Positions 44,341-55,359 of a stretch of DNA of 64,000 nucleotides are shown here, one piece after another. The position numbers and the translations under genes are program-made. Under the pieces are notes generated by a model, which saw nothing but the letters and a program-made list of their open reading frames with translations, searched no databases and was not told the DNA's origin. Positions within the stretch are counted from its first letter, which is position 1, and the number at the start of each line of letters is the position of its first letter. Source of the DNA: Ophioderma brevispina (Eukaryota; Echinodermata; Ophiuroidea; Amphilepidida; Ophiodermatidae); assembly GCA_023653785.1 (NCBI GenBank), contig JAMKCH010084956.1, positions 158,371 to 222,370 of the forward strand. Direction: 5' to 3'.

Positions 44341-44372
44341 TCCCCGTTTGCAAAGGTCTGGTTACGCCACTG
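44341..44372. mobile_element. Isolated hAT-type terminus
   Basis: GTCTGGTTACGCCACTG ends at 44372 and matches the right ends of the elements at 8073-8457 and 50694-50909. No matching left end was found upstream, so it is a fragment. Confidence 0.5.
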
Positions 44373-45785
44373 ATATTCCCTCTTTGCATTGTCTCTCTTG
44401 TTGACTCTCTTATCGCTGTCCTTACATCTGTCTCTAAGATTCTCTCAATAACAACTTTTTAATATCTATCTCTTACATATCCATTAAATATATGCTTTCC
44501 ATCCTGTGCAAGTTATCTCTTTTATTTTTAAACAATTTTAAGTACTGGCGACACAATTTTTACAACCGATATAAGTAAGCGCGTGCAATCACCCCTGTAA
44601 ATATCAGAAAAAAAAAAATCCATGGCAGGAATCTTGCCATATGGGCCTACAGTAATATATCATAACATGTTATACCGCCCTCTATCACACATATCTCCAC
44701 GGCAATATGTGTAAATCTAGATTTTGCCAGCAATTTTCATGGATATAGGAAGTAGAAAAAATAATCCTAATCAGTTGTCAACCTATGTCGTTGTAAATGT
44801 TATTTTATAATAAAAAACAATGACTCTTTCATCTATGGCCATAATATTTATATATCTGTAGAAGGTTTAAGCAACTACCTTAAAAAAATAATGACGACGG
44901 CTCTTTCTATGCGGTACCATAACAGCCTTGACCAACGCTTTTAGCCTTCAGGCATCTTAGAGCATTTTACATAGGATTATGCAATGAACGATTAAGATTA
45001 TTCTATTAAACTATACAAGACAAACATATAAATTGATATTTCATTGATCATAACCTTACAAATGTGGTACATGGGCTTTATATAAATCAGAGGTTTGAAG
45101 GTTAACGGTGAAGTTCGGGTTTGTACATTTCGTCCGATGTTACGTTGTCTACGTGCAATTCGTCTTTTATTTATGAGAGCCCCAACCTCTTGGTCTTATA
45201 TGCCTTGTTGCAATTATTTTGAGTGCAAATGATAGTTTGATTAAAGTGATTTGAGACCAAAGGATTGTTTTTGCCCACCATGCTCTAGTCCAACACTACT
45301 TTTTAGAGTAGTTAATTGTGTTAGGTCCGTGATTACATTTAATCGCCCTCAACCGCCCGTTTAGCTCACTCAAGAGAGGGCGTTCAATCAGACGACCGTT
45401 AACAAACATTCATCTTCCCAAGCTAACGTCAAAGCTTGGGTTGTCTTTGCCTACATTCATCTCACGATTAAAAGCCATTTAACTGCCAAATATATGTTCG
45501 GGTGATAGCGATCACAAAACTGGGTAATCGCCGAAGTGAGCCCTCTTTTGACGAGTTCACAGTATCGCGATGGCTTTAACAATTACAATGGAAAAGTTTT
45601 TTAGTGTTTTTTTAAGAAGAGCCAAATATGGGGACGATATCAGTAAGGCAAAAGCTGAGGGCGCAATATAATGTCCGTTTTGAAATTTGTGATATCTTGG
45701 CCGCCACCGCCAGGGTACGCTTTTGATGGCGTTAAAAACTTAAAGTGTATAAGGTCTTTCGCACTCCCGTTCGTTATAAGGCCTA
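44373..45785. other. Unassigned DNA
   Basis: No gene or repeat was recognised in this 1.4 kb stretch. Confidence 0.4.
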
Positions 45786-46300
45786 AGGAGGGGGGGGGGG
45801 GGGTTCTGAAAACAACTTTGCCGGTGGATTTTTTTTTACCAAAACTCTGGAAATTGATGAGGGTACATTAACAGGACCACATTTAACGCGCACCAAATTC
45901 TCCCGCAGAAAAATGAAAACGCACTTTCCTATTTTGCCGAAGGACTTTCCATTGGCTCATAATAGGAGAACATAAACACATTTACATTGCTGAAATAAAA
46001 ATGTAAAAAGTTAGTCCAGTACAATTTTAAACGTCGTTCCCCAACCCTCACAGTGAACTTCGCTATGGTGCGCTAAAAATGCCAACAACCTCGTAAAAGC
46101 TTCTAGGTAATCATTTTCTCATAATTAGATAACATTTTGGGCAAAAAAATAATTTTTAACGTTAAAAATTGCGCGCACACGAAGACAAATTGATGGGTCA
46201 AATATTGATCCCCCTTTACACTTTAACCATCGGTCTACCTGAGCCATTTTTTGTAACAAAATTGCCGAAGGGGGGGGGGGTTACCATCCCCCCTGTCGGT
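45786..46300. repeat. GTTACCACCCCC family related segment
   Basis: It opens with 14 G residues (45790-45803) and closes with TTGCCGAAG, 11 G (46270-46280) and TTACCATCCCCCC. The closing part (GAGCCATTTTTTGTAACAAA) is the inverse of 54100-54150 (TTTGCTACAAAAATGGCTC). It may be one diverged element bounded by two G-runs. Confidence 0.5.
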
Positions 46301-46860
46301 TTGGTTTTTTTAGTTAACTGAACCCCGATTCCTGTAAAATTTGGGACCAAAGGATAGCTTAGAGTTTCTTCTTTCCATTGGTACCAACATAAGTACTAAC
46401 ATCCCCATTTGACGTCACCATGACGTCATATGTTGAGGAAAGTACGAAAATACTAATATAGGGTGGAAAATTGATATTTCGCGACTCAAACACCACATTA
46501 TGCTCCTAAAATGAATGTCATTATATAAAACTAGTCATTTCCCATCAAGTAGAGTCAAAAACCGCATGAAAATCTGGGATTTTCCTAACCTTTTTGGCGA
46601 AAATTGAATTTTTCACTGTGTGTGTCTATGGAAAATGGCACAGTTTTGCAGCGAGGACATGCAAACTTTATGACGTCATTGTGACGTAATGCTGCTAGGC
46701 ATGTTGGTACTCATTTTTGGTATCAATAGAAAGAGGAGGACCATAGCATCTATTGGTACCAAAATCAAGTTTCTGTGATGTTCCTGTGTTGTTTAGGCAT
46801 GTTGGTACTTCTCTTCCGGAGGGGGGGGGGGGGGGTGGTTACCACCCCCCCTATCGATCA
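46301..46860 (-). mobile_element. GTTACCACCCCC family member, opposite orientation
   Basis: The right end carries 15 G residues (46821-46835) then GTGGTTACCACCCCCCC. The interior matches the inverse of 43290-43560 (TTTTTGGCGAAAATTGAATT, TGACGTCATTGTGACGTAAT, AGGCATGTTGGTAC). The left part (46325-46490) matches 3160-3330. It contains repeated GACGTCA words (46410, 46425, 46670). Confidence 0.65.
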
Positions 46861-46989
46861 CTTGGGATCACCCTGTATCTTACCTATACCCGGTTGGATG
46901 TTTGTTTTTGGATTAAAAGGAGCGGAACATGACAATTGACAATTACATTAAATAATTTGGCACCAAAAAAGGGGGTTTTAGCAAGCCGG

Positions 46990-47060
46990 GGAAAAAAAAA
47001 AAACCTGAAGGGGGGGGGGGGTGGTAACCACCCCCCCCCCCCCCCCCTCCCTTCGGGTAG
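46990..47060. repeat. Palindromic G12/C17 fragment of the same family
   Basis: CCTGAAG, 12 G, TGGTAACCA, 17 C, then TCCCTTCGGG forms an almost pure G-then-C palindrome. It looks like two family termini joined head to head, or a self-inverted end. Confidence 0.75.
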
Positions 47061-47526
47061 ACGGGTTTAAGTGTTAAAGGGGCATTTCGTGATCCACTCC
47101 TTAAGGCACTATCAGTGATTTGCTAAATCAGAAAATCGAAAAAATCAGCAAAAACAGCTTTTTGCATGTATGTATACAAGTACAGGTATCCTAACATACC
47201 TTGCAAGTGCTTAAGACTAAAAGGACGAAATCTGATCACTTGACTAGTGTCTTACGCTAGTTTCCGATCACTAAAACGTTAGGTTTTAATCATCTCGTCC
47301 GATGAATGTGCATTTGACTCAGTTTACAGGAAGCACATTTTTGTTTCTATTCAAGTGGTTGTCAGGATTTATCAATTGGTAAGCTGTTCCGGGACCGCGT
47401 TTATCTATGATATGACGCTCCTGACATGGACACACTACTATTAATATGATATAAATCAAATTAATTTCTCCTGATTAACGTAATCAAATATCAAAGACGA
47501 ACGTAAGTGAAATCAGTATTTTCTTA
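47061..47526. other. Unassigned DNA
   Basis: Nothing recognised. Confidence 0.4.
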
Positions 47527-48440
47527 TTGTTCAAGAGGAACGTAGTCTTGCATTAAGCATCTTTGTCCCTTTCCAGTGCAAGACAAACGTTAAGTGAGGG
47601 AGCACTTAAGTTGGTCTGACAATGAAAAAAGGGGCAAAAATGTTAAGTAAGACCAAGTAGTACCACCCATATGTGTCTTGCAATGAAACAAGAAAAACAA
47701 TGACACAAAAACAACTTAAGTGGAACTTACGTTTGCCTTGCATAAGGCGGAAGGAAAAAAGTGCGTTGCACCCCCATACGTTATCTTAGTTTTATAATTA
47801 AAACTTGTAATTCACTACATGTCACACATAGATTTAATTTTGCATGAAATACCTCATCTTTCAAAAATCCAAAAAACTCAATTCGACAAAATGTCACTTT
47901 ACGTGGTTTTGCATTCAGCAATTAAGATTCTCTTCATAAATGGTTCAGATTACAGCCTCATATGTGGACTATTGATCACCGTGATACAAACATTTTCCTC
48001 ATGACAACAAAATACTATAATCAACTGGAATTTTGGAAATACCCTTCTCTTGAGGATATCTGATGAACCATTACAACAGAGGTGCCGGATCACGGAAATG
48101 CACATGACCCCCCCCTATTGATATAAATACTTCACAAAGAGTAAATATCAGTTGCTATAGATACGTCTGTGACTGGCCAAAGCTATTAATCGTATAGTAT
48201 TTGAAGGCGTATTTTGCACACAATTGAAAAAAGTTCTGTCGTCTCGTTTAATTTTGAAGGTGGCAAATGGCTCTTTTCGTGTTTGCACCGATTGTTTGAG
48301 TTGGGAGTATGGCAAATTGAAGTGAATTTTTTAACTTAACTCGTTCACACAATAGGCTTCGTCACAATTAAATCGTTTCCCAGAAGTTAAGGTACTGTTC
48401 GATTTTTTGATATGCCGAGAGGCCTGGTACCGTGGGAACA
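47527..48440 (+). repeat. 0.9 kb tandem duplication, copy 1
   Basis: Repeated at 49027-50015 in the same order: GAACTTACGTTTGCCTTGCA, GTGCGTTGCAC, CACACATAGATTTAA, CACCGTGATACAAACA, TTTCCTCATGACAACAAAAT, CCCCTATTGATATAAATACT and AGATACGTCTGTGACTG. The first 230 bases contain internal degenerate repeats of ACTTACGTTGGTCTTGCA. Copies differ by many single-base indels. Confidence 0.75.
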
Positions 48441-49026
48441 CACCACTAGTTTCCATTGAGCGGTAAATACGATAATTGACTGGGTGGGCCAACTTATCTT
48501 TCAGAATTCTTCAACAAATTTGCTATTTATAAAACACAAAACAAACAAACGAAAAGCTTGTGTGATAGTGTCAACACATGGGTTATTTTTATTAAAATTT
48601 ATGTATAAGTTATACCCATCTGTAACAAGATTTACTGAATGTATACACAACATCAAGAGACACGCGGACATTTCCAGAAAAGGGCACTCAATTTTTTTTC
48701 ATTTTTTTTTACATCTTTAGAATGCTAACCAATTATATGAAATCCACTGAGTGAATAAGCCACTCCCGTCTTTATGTATATATAAATGGATTTAGTATGC
48801 TTCTCTTTGGGGCTGAATGACAGAAAAAAAGTTAAATAATGTTTTTGGTTTCTTTTCGTTTGTTCGCTAAACCTTTCAAACGTTCTCCGTTGTTTGTTCT
48901 AACAACCAATCAAATTAAGAGTTTGTATCATCAAAAAAATTCTCCTTATGTCTTATTTGTTGTGAAGGGTTCAATAATTTCACCTTGAATTAACGAATTA
49001 AAGATGTATTTACAAAAGGAAGAGAA
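48441..49026. other. Spacer between duplicated copies
   Basis: No recognised feature. The 78-codon frame at 48484-48720 has no known motif. Confidence 0.4.
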
Positions 49027-50015
49027 CATAGTGAAGTCGTATTGTTCTAGTTGATGCAGACCAACGAAAGTGGTACTTACGTTGGTCTTTCGTAAGCATA
49101 TTTGCCCCGTTTCCAGTGGAAGGCAACGTTACAGTCTAGCACTTGGTCTTAGTACGTTGGTCTTGGGCAATGAAAAGGGGCAAAATGTTAATGTAAGACA
49201 ATGTAAGTACAACTTACGTTGATCTTGTACTGAAACAAGAAAAACAATGCACCAAACAACGTAAGTTGAAACTTACGTTTGTCCTTGCATAATCGGAAAA
49301 ATGCGTTGCACATACGTTATCTTCTTTTTCTAATTAAATCTTTTTAATCAACTATCTTCACACATAGATTTAACATCATATGCGTGAATACCTCCTCTTT
49401 CAAAATTCACCAAAAACTCAATTTCGACAAAAAATGTCACTTACGTTGGTCTTGCATCCAGCCGACGATTATCAATAAATATAGTATGTGTGCATTCGTA
49501 TGCAAATTCAAGATACTCCGAGCACATTTGTACTTCCTATATTTCTCTTCATAAATGGTCAGATTACAGCATATAGGTGGCCTATTAATCACCGTGATAT
49601 AAACAGTTTCCTCATGACAACAAAATGCTATAATCCACTGAAATTTTTTGGAAATACCCTCTCTTGAGATAAGTGGTGAACATTAACAAACAAGGTGCTA
49701 GGATCACGAAATGCACCCCATCCCCTATTGATATAAATACTTCAACAAATAAAATCATTTGTCTATAGATACGTCTGTGACTGCAAAGCTATTAATCGTA
49801 TAGTATTTGAAGGCGTAATGACACAATTGAAAGAGTTCTGTCGTTTCGGTTTAATTTTGAAGGTGGCAAATGCTCTTTTCATGTTTTGCATCGATTGTAT
49901 TGAGTTGGGATATGGCAAAGCGAAGTTATTTAAACTTTTTCACACACATAGACTTCGTCTCAATTACAATCGTTTTCCAGAAGTTAAAGGTACTTGTTCC
50001 CATTTGATATGAGGC
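49027..50015 (+). repeat. 0.9 kb tandem duplication, copy 2
   Basis: Second copy of 47527-48440, with a better preserved ACTTACGTTGGTCTTGCA minisatellite at its start (near 49075, 49155, 49215, 49265 and 49440). It has an extra ~80 bases (49470-49550) missing from copy 1. The dense one-base gaps between copies could be biological decay or poor base calling. Confidence 0.75.
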
Positions 50016-50693
50016 CCTGGTACTTGCATACCTCTCACCACTAAGTTTTCGGTGGAAACCATTTGTAGTTTTCATTATGAAGCGATAATGCATATCGCAA
50101 TGCGCTAATATTGTGACAGCTAATCTGACATCGTGAGAACACATGAAAAATGATTTGAGAGCTGATTTTCCCTAATATCAAATTGATGCTACCTTTGGAT
50201 AAGTCATGGGGTCCAGACACAATGGGAACAAGCACGTTTAAAGAAATCTGACTGACGAGGTTTATTAAGTTATTGCTGATTACGACATTTTGTCAAGCAC
50301 ACTTTGTGGTCATTCTAACGTAATACTATGCAAGTTGATATTCATTTTACTGGAAAGAGGAGGGCAATACATGTTATGTAGCTATTCATTGTTACAAAAA
50401 TCATTCGTGGCATTCTGCTGTCATCTAGGCATGTTGGTAAATCTCTCCCGAAAAAAAAAACCCTCAATTCCTTGGCCATTTTTTGGCTAGTAAGGTTTGA
50501 TGATTGAGTTAATCGGCTTCTATGGACCTACTCTATAGAAAAAGAAATAGCCCCCATGTCCCTCGCAAAAATCCCGGCATTTTTCGCTGGAGTCCAAAAT
50601 TAGCCACCAAAGCACTTAAATGATCATGTACACATACACTTTTTCGAGTAGGTCGAGCGCAAGGATTCCGATTCTGACATTAATTTGACCGTG
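50016..50693. other. Unassigned DNA with a family trace
   Basis: TCTAGGCATGTTGGTAAATC at about 50427 matches the AGGCATGTTGGTAC words of the GTTACCACCCCC family. It is probably a short remnant, with nothing else recognised. Confidence 0.4.
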
Positions 50694-50909
50694 CAGTGGC
50701 GTAACAGGCCTGTCCGCTCTGAGGGGGCAAATTTCCCAGTCTTGGGAAATTTTCCCTCTCAGGGGGTCAAAAGGCCAATTTTTCCTGGTCAGAGGGCTAA
50801 AAAACGGCTGCTTTAGCATGATTTTTGCAAATTTTTTCCCGGCCAAAGTCGTCGGGGGGGGGGGGGGGGCAACCTGCCCCCCATGCCCCCCTCGCCTGTT
50901 ACGCCACTG
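50694..50909. mobile_element. Non-autonomous hAT-type element
   Basis: CAGTGGCGTAACAGGC at the left and GCCTGTTACGCCACTG at the right form perfect 16 bp inverted termini of the hAT type. The interior has a 16-G run (50854-50869) and CCCCCCATGCCCCCC. There is no transposase. The flanking 8-mers (TGACCGTG and CATTACGG) are not a clean duplication. The same terminus family occurs at 8073-8457 and 44361-44372. Confidence 0.82.
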
Positions 50910-50935
50910 CATTACGGTGTCATTTTTCATCAAAA

Positions 50936-50962
50936 TCCAAGATGGCAGCCGGAGCCATCTTG
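50936..50962. repeat. CAAGATGGC / GCCATCTTG mini-hairpin
   Basis: CAAGATGGCAGCCGG, then AGCCATCTTG, is a small inverted repeat carrying the AAGATGGC word that recurs in the 36-42 kb tandem family. Confidence 0.5.
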
Positions 50963-51058
50963 AAAAATGTAGTTTTTGACCTTAGACGAAACTTGACTTT
51001 GAGTGTATGCAAGTGCCATGTTATCATATTTTAAAATATGTAATCGGAACAAGTATCT

Positions 51059-51425
51059 TTAAAGTGACAGGAGGAGATATTTTTAGGATATGAATTTCTC
51101 TCAAATTTCACTGGATCGGTTGTAGACCACCTTCCGAGAACGTTTGGAAGGTTTATTGGACAAATAGGTGCAAAAGAAAACCGCAAACCTTGTTTTGAAT
51201 TTGCCTGCTATCGTAATCGTTCCCCATAGAAAACCATGCTTTGACTTTCTGTCGTGCACGACAGAAACTACTAAATCATCATCTTTTTACATAAAGATGG
51301 CGTATTCGGCTTATTCAATTCAGGTGTGATCTAATACATTGGTAAGCATTCCAAATATGTAAAAAACCTAGGTTCGAGAAAAATTGGGGGCGCTTCTTTC
51401 TGGAAATCTCCTCATGTCTCTTTAA
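51059..51425. mobile_element. MITE flanked by TTAA
   Basis: The left border TTAA is followed by AGTGACAGGAGGAGAT. The right border is its inverse, ATCTCCTCATGTCTCT, followed by TTAA. The 16 bp inverted termini inside a TTAA duplication fit piggyBac- or Kolobok-type targeting. The interior contains TCTGTCGTGCACGACAGA, a perfect small palindrome, and no coding region. Confidence 0.68.
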
Positions 51426-51446
51426 CTAAAAGACAGATTTTGAGAC

Positions 51447-51535
51447 ACCGATATCCCCTTCTTATCCGAGAGTTGATCCGTTGTTTGCTTGATTCAAAAA
51501 ATCAAGCTTTGGAATATCATGTTTTATAACTTTAA
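51447..51535 (+). repeat. Direct repeat, copy 1
   Basis: GATATCCCCTTCTTATCC, GTTGATCCGTTGTTTGCTTG and ATCAAGCTTTGGAATATCAT recur at 53905-53985. The two copies bracket the Tc1 remnant region, 2.45 kb apart. Confidence 0.65.
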
Positions 51536-52398
51536 AAGTGACCATTTGGTCTTCTGAGCAGATGTGGTTGCTCAAAAGATGCTACATATTTTTACCACGT
51601 AATATGAATTGATCACGGTTTGGGAACGGTGAACAATCCCCGAAATACATCCCCTCAAAATAAACCGCGGACGATTGAAACCGTTTTATCTGCTACAAAA
51701 TACGTATAAACCACTTGTGTTTACCTTCAACCGCCCAGTTTCTTGCACTCACCATGGGTAAAAACGAACAAAACAAAAGGACATGACAGCAGAAGTTTAA
51801 TATCGTAACACACAACATGGCAATTTCATTTTAATTCTTGCCTTGAGGGCGCCAGTCATCGATTTTATTGGGCTCATACGATGCCGGCCAATCCCCATTC
51901 AATATGGCAACACCTCAAATGAATAGTTCACATGCTGCAGATGAATGCTGATTTTGGTGATTTGATGTGGGCCGGTAAGGGGCCGGTCATGAACGGTTCA
52001 TGGCCCGCGGCTTCAGACTGTTATTCACAAAATAACATTCAAAACATCTCTTACAGTGCTCCAACTCCTATGGTTTTATAATGAGAAATGATTGGTAGCA
52101 TATACACTGTTGTTCATAAAGTTTGAATAAAATATTGTTACCATTTTTTATGGAATGATTCTTACAATTTATGATATCTAGAGTGTATATCGCTACTTGA
52201 TTGATCGGTCTCTTCCGAACATTATCACCATGTCCACAATTAACCCTTTACGAACTGTGTCCTAAGCCTGAAAGGAAAAGGGTATTTGAACAGCAGATTT
52301 ATGGATTGTGTTACATTTTTTTCACATCAGTCAGTTTTACACATAACACATATTTGGGCGTTTTCATGCATCGAAATGTTTAATAGTACGGTTTTAAA
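51536..52398. other. Mostly unassigned; end may include Tc1 3' flank
   Basis: No coding feature is supported. CACTGTTGTTCATAAAGTTT at about 52107 might be a Tc1-type terminus, but no inverse partner was found. Confidence 0.35.
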
Positions 52399-53120
52399 TG
52401 TCATTCAGTCACTAATATCGAGTATGGCCACCCCCTGGCATGAATCAGTGCGTCAAGACGTTGCGGCATACTGTCCACAGGGTTGTTTATGGTGTCAATG
52501 GGCAGAGCGTCCCACTCATCGGTCAGAGCCTGAGCTAACTCCTGTAGAGTTTGAGGAAGATTGTCCCTGTCATTGATGGCTCGGCCTAAGGCATCCCAGG
52601 CAAGTTCGATAGGGTTCATATCAGGTAGGCCATGGTATCTGCTTCATCCCCTCTGCCTCACTCAAGAAATTGTCTCACTACAGCGGTCCTGTGCGGCGTG
52701 GCGGTGTCGTCTTGCAGCCGAAAATGTTTGCATAAACCCATCTTGCACGTAAAAGCAGTGGTTTTCCATAATTTCCGGGTACACGGCGGCGTTCATGTTT
52801 CCATCTGACACCACCAGTGATGTTTTTCTCCATAATGAATACCGGCCCATACCATCATTGAGTCGCTACCACCTTGGGTCGATTCCTGAATACAGTCATC
52901 TCGGAGGTTCCCACCACGTAATCGACGAACCCTTGTCTTCTATCTTGATGGTCAATGATGTAGCGGCTCTCGTCCATAAAGACAACCTGTCGCCAGTGTC
53001 CGGGCTGTAATCTTCTGTGCTCCCCAGCACAGCGAAGGCGTGAACATTTGGTCATTTGTCTTGCTCGGTAACCATCTTGCTCGGTAACCATGTTGCTGGG
53101 ATTTATTCGGTACTATAAAT
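52399..53120 (-). mobile_element. Tc1-like DD34E transposase remnant
   Basis: Minus-strand frames give the catalytic half of a Tc1 transposase in the right order. GHWRQVVFMDESRY (first catalytic D near 52973) is followed by SLVVSDGNMNAAVYPEIM, then QDDTATPHR (second D near 52707), then LPDMNPIELAWDALGRAIND (catalytic E near 52607), and NNPVDSMPQRLDALIHARG at the C-terminus. Spacing from the second D to E is about 34 codons, as in Tc1. At least two frameshifts and stops break the frame, and the N-terminal DNA-binding domain is absent. Retroposon sequence begins about 85 bases away. It is non-functional. Confidence 0.9.
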
Positions 53121-53204
53121 TCTGGATTTGATCTGTATACCAGCTATTGATTAAATACAGAATACCGCTCTCCTCCATGGTTCACTTGGAATTGGTCAAA
53201 TGGA
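53121..53204. other. Junction between Tc1 remnant and retroposon tail
   Basis: A short stretch without its own signal. Just before it, CTTGCTCGGTAACCAT occurs twice in tandem (about 53059-53090). Confidence 0.4.
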
Positions 53205-53486
53205 TCATGAAAGCATCCCGTCCTTCGGAGGGGACGTTAAGCCGTCGGTCCCGTGTACAGAGAGTCACAACTGTACATGTACATCGCAGTCAGTGTCGAA
53301 TAAGAGTAGGGTGGAAACCCCTGACTGTTCCCAATCCGCCCCAGCCTCAAATAGCGGGCCATGTTAGGAGCGTCCGTATCATGGATACACGCGGCCCCGG
53401 ATCAGCATACTAGCTGAATAAATCCTGACACCACCACAAGCCATTACCAATGACTTGTGGATACGAACGAACGAACGAACGAACCA
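53205..53486 (+). mobile_element. Non-LTR retroposon 3' end with (ACGA)n tail
   Basis: CATCCCGTCCTTCGGAGGGG, then ACGTTAAGCCGTCGGTCCCG, is a hairpin-like 3' UTR block I recognise as recurring near 3' ends of invertebrate LINE/SINE families. It is followed by GGCCCCGGATCAGCA, TAGCTGAATAAATCC and a terminal (ACGA)n run (53463-53483). The GC-rich, non-decayed look suggests a fairly recent insertion. The clade is not certain. The 88-codon frame across it (53147-53413) is not a gene. Confidence 0.65.
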
Positions 53487-54088
53487 TGTTAAGGTGGGTG
53501 TTAAGGCAAAAACTTATTCAAATGTCCATTTTTGATTTTTTTTTCATATTGGCATTAACATGTTTTCTTTCCGTATATTTTAACAGAATATAAATATATT
53601 CATTTTTTTCCTCATATTTTGTTCATTTTACTTCGACTATGTTACGCATTTTTTACTAAAAAGTCACATGGGAGAAACTGCAGAAGGGCGGGTAATTTTG
53701 CGTATTCCGCAATACGCGTGTGTGCCATGCGCGCGCGCGAGCAAAAGTTGGAAGTAATGAGCGCATCAGGAACGCCTTGATGCATCGATTCGAGGACACA
53801 TACCCATGGTAACTTGTATTTAATTGTAAAATGGCTGCCCACGTGAGTTGCTTTCGCAAACAGAATGGGATGTTAATTTCGTGATTTGAGCCTCATAAAT
53901 TGTTCGATATCCCCTTCTTCTGCGATAGTTGATCCGTTGTTTGCTTGATTTAAAAAAATCAAGCTTTGGAATATCATGTTTATATCATAAGAACCCAGAT
54001 GGAGTAATTTGACCTGGGGCAGAAGCAGTGTGAATAAGAGAGAAAACTTTTTTTATTTTGGAATATGGGAATCTTATGTTCAGTAACG
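53487..54088. other. Unassigned DNA containing direct-repeat copy 2
   Basis: 53905-53985 repeats 51447-51535 almost exactly. A CGCGCGCGCGAG purine-pyrimidine run lies at about 53730-53742. Nothing else was recognised. Confidence 0.5.
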
Positions 54089-55098
54089 AAAATTATAGGG
54101 GTTGGCAACCACCCCCTTCGGGAGCTTTGCTACAAAAATGGCTCAGACAGACGAGGGTTAACCACATTGTTTTGCCATTGCATTTCAAAATTGTTATAAA
54201 AAAAATAAAAAATTAAAAACAAACAAACAAGCGAACACAAAACATTAAAAGCATGTTTACATTTTGGGATAATTAATTGAAGTGTGAAAAAAATCTTTAA
54301 AAAAATCTGTAAAACTTGCTTTTCTCGATTGTTTTAACCAAAAAAAAAAATCACACTTCCTAGCATAGGGCTTTGAAAGTGTCATTTTTTATTTGTCATC
54401 AAATTTAATAAATGACGTTATTTTAGGGAGCATATATATGTGGAATTTTTTTGCCCGGTAAATGTGTAATATTTCCGTAAAAGCAATAACAGCACATTTT
54501 TGAAGAGCGCCTCCAATTTTCACAATTTGATTGTTTTTGCACCGTTATGTTGGTAATTGTCTAGGAAACTACACCTGCGAACAAGAATGCTCAAAAATGG
54601 GTATTATCATTAAAAAAAAAGCGATTTTGTAATTAGAATTGGGATCCCAGATTTACTTAACCGTAAACACTTAACAGAGCGGAAATGCTAAGTTTATGTT
54701 CGTCCATGATGAAATAGTGCCACCTCAAGAAAATGAACTCTACCTGATTGCCTAACCAATAAAACAACTAACGGATGACCGTAATCACGTACATGGCGCT
54801 ATTTCCCGGCTATTCATATTGAAAGGCCGTTTCCAGCAGTAGTTGATTATATCGGAGATCTCCGATATTAATTCTCTAATACAAAATGCCTTCGTTTGCC
54901 GAAAACATAGACATATTCGAGCATAACCATCATAGGTTAGAGTAGTTATTACTAGCCCAAAACCAATGCAACCGTGTAAAAATCTCAAAATTTTTAAAAA
55001 ATTGGGGGCGCTCTTAAAAAATGTGCTATTATTGTTTTAAGAAGCCTAACTTGTCTAGAAAATGCACATTTGTCGGGATGGGGGGGGGGGGGGGCCCC
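54089..55098. mobile_element. GTTACCACCCCC-type element with fold-back interior
   Basis: It opens with GGGGTTGGCAACCACCCCCT then TCGGG, and TTTGCTACAAAAATGGCTC matches the inverse of 46245-46265. It closes near a 15-G run (55080-55094). In between, about 54465-54560 is inverted at 54965-55065: AGCACATTTTTGAAGAGCGC, CTCCAATTTT against AAAATTGGGGGCGCTC, TTAAAAAATGTGCT. Whether the G-run ends and the inverted arms belong to one element or two nested ones is not clear. Confidence 0.5.
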
Positions 55099-55359
55099 TT
55101 CGTGTTGCGCCCCGTATTATTTTTTAACTTTTTAGTTGCGATAGGATGTGGTAATTTATTATGACGAATAACAATTTCCAAAATGATTTAGTTTTATATT
55201 AGAATAAATATATTGACCCATAATGTGCTGCCAATGTTATCAGGGACGTCAAATTTAATAGTGATATCTTGTGCCCAATCAGTAGAATCTTCGTGTTTGG
55301 AGCCAATAATTTTTTACTGGTTATAAACGTGTCCCATGATGAGATTGAAACAAATAATA

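Noticed and set aside
50616..50933. 105-codon minus-strand frame with a run of prolines
   Set aside because: It spans both termini of a hAT-type MITE, and the proline run is the G-run read in reverse.
53147..53413. 88-codon frame in GC-rich sequence
   Set aside because: It covers a retroposon 3' UTR with a hairpin and (ACGA)n tail, not a coding region.
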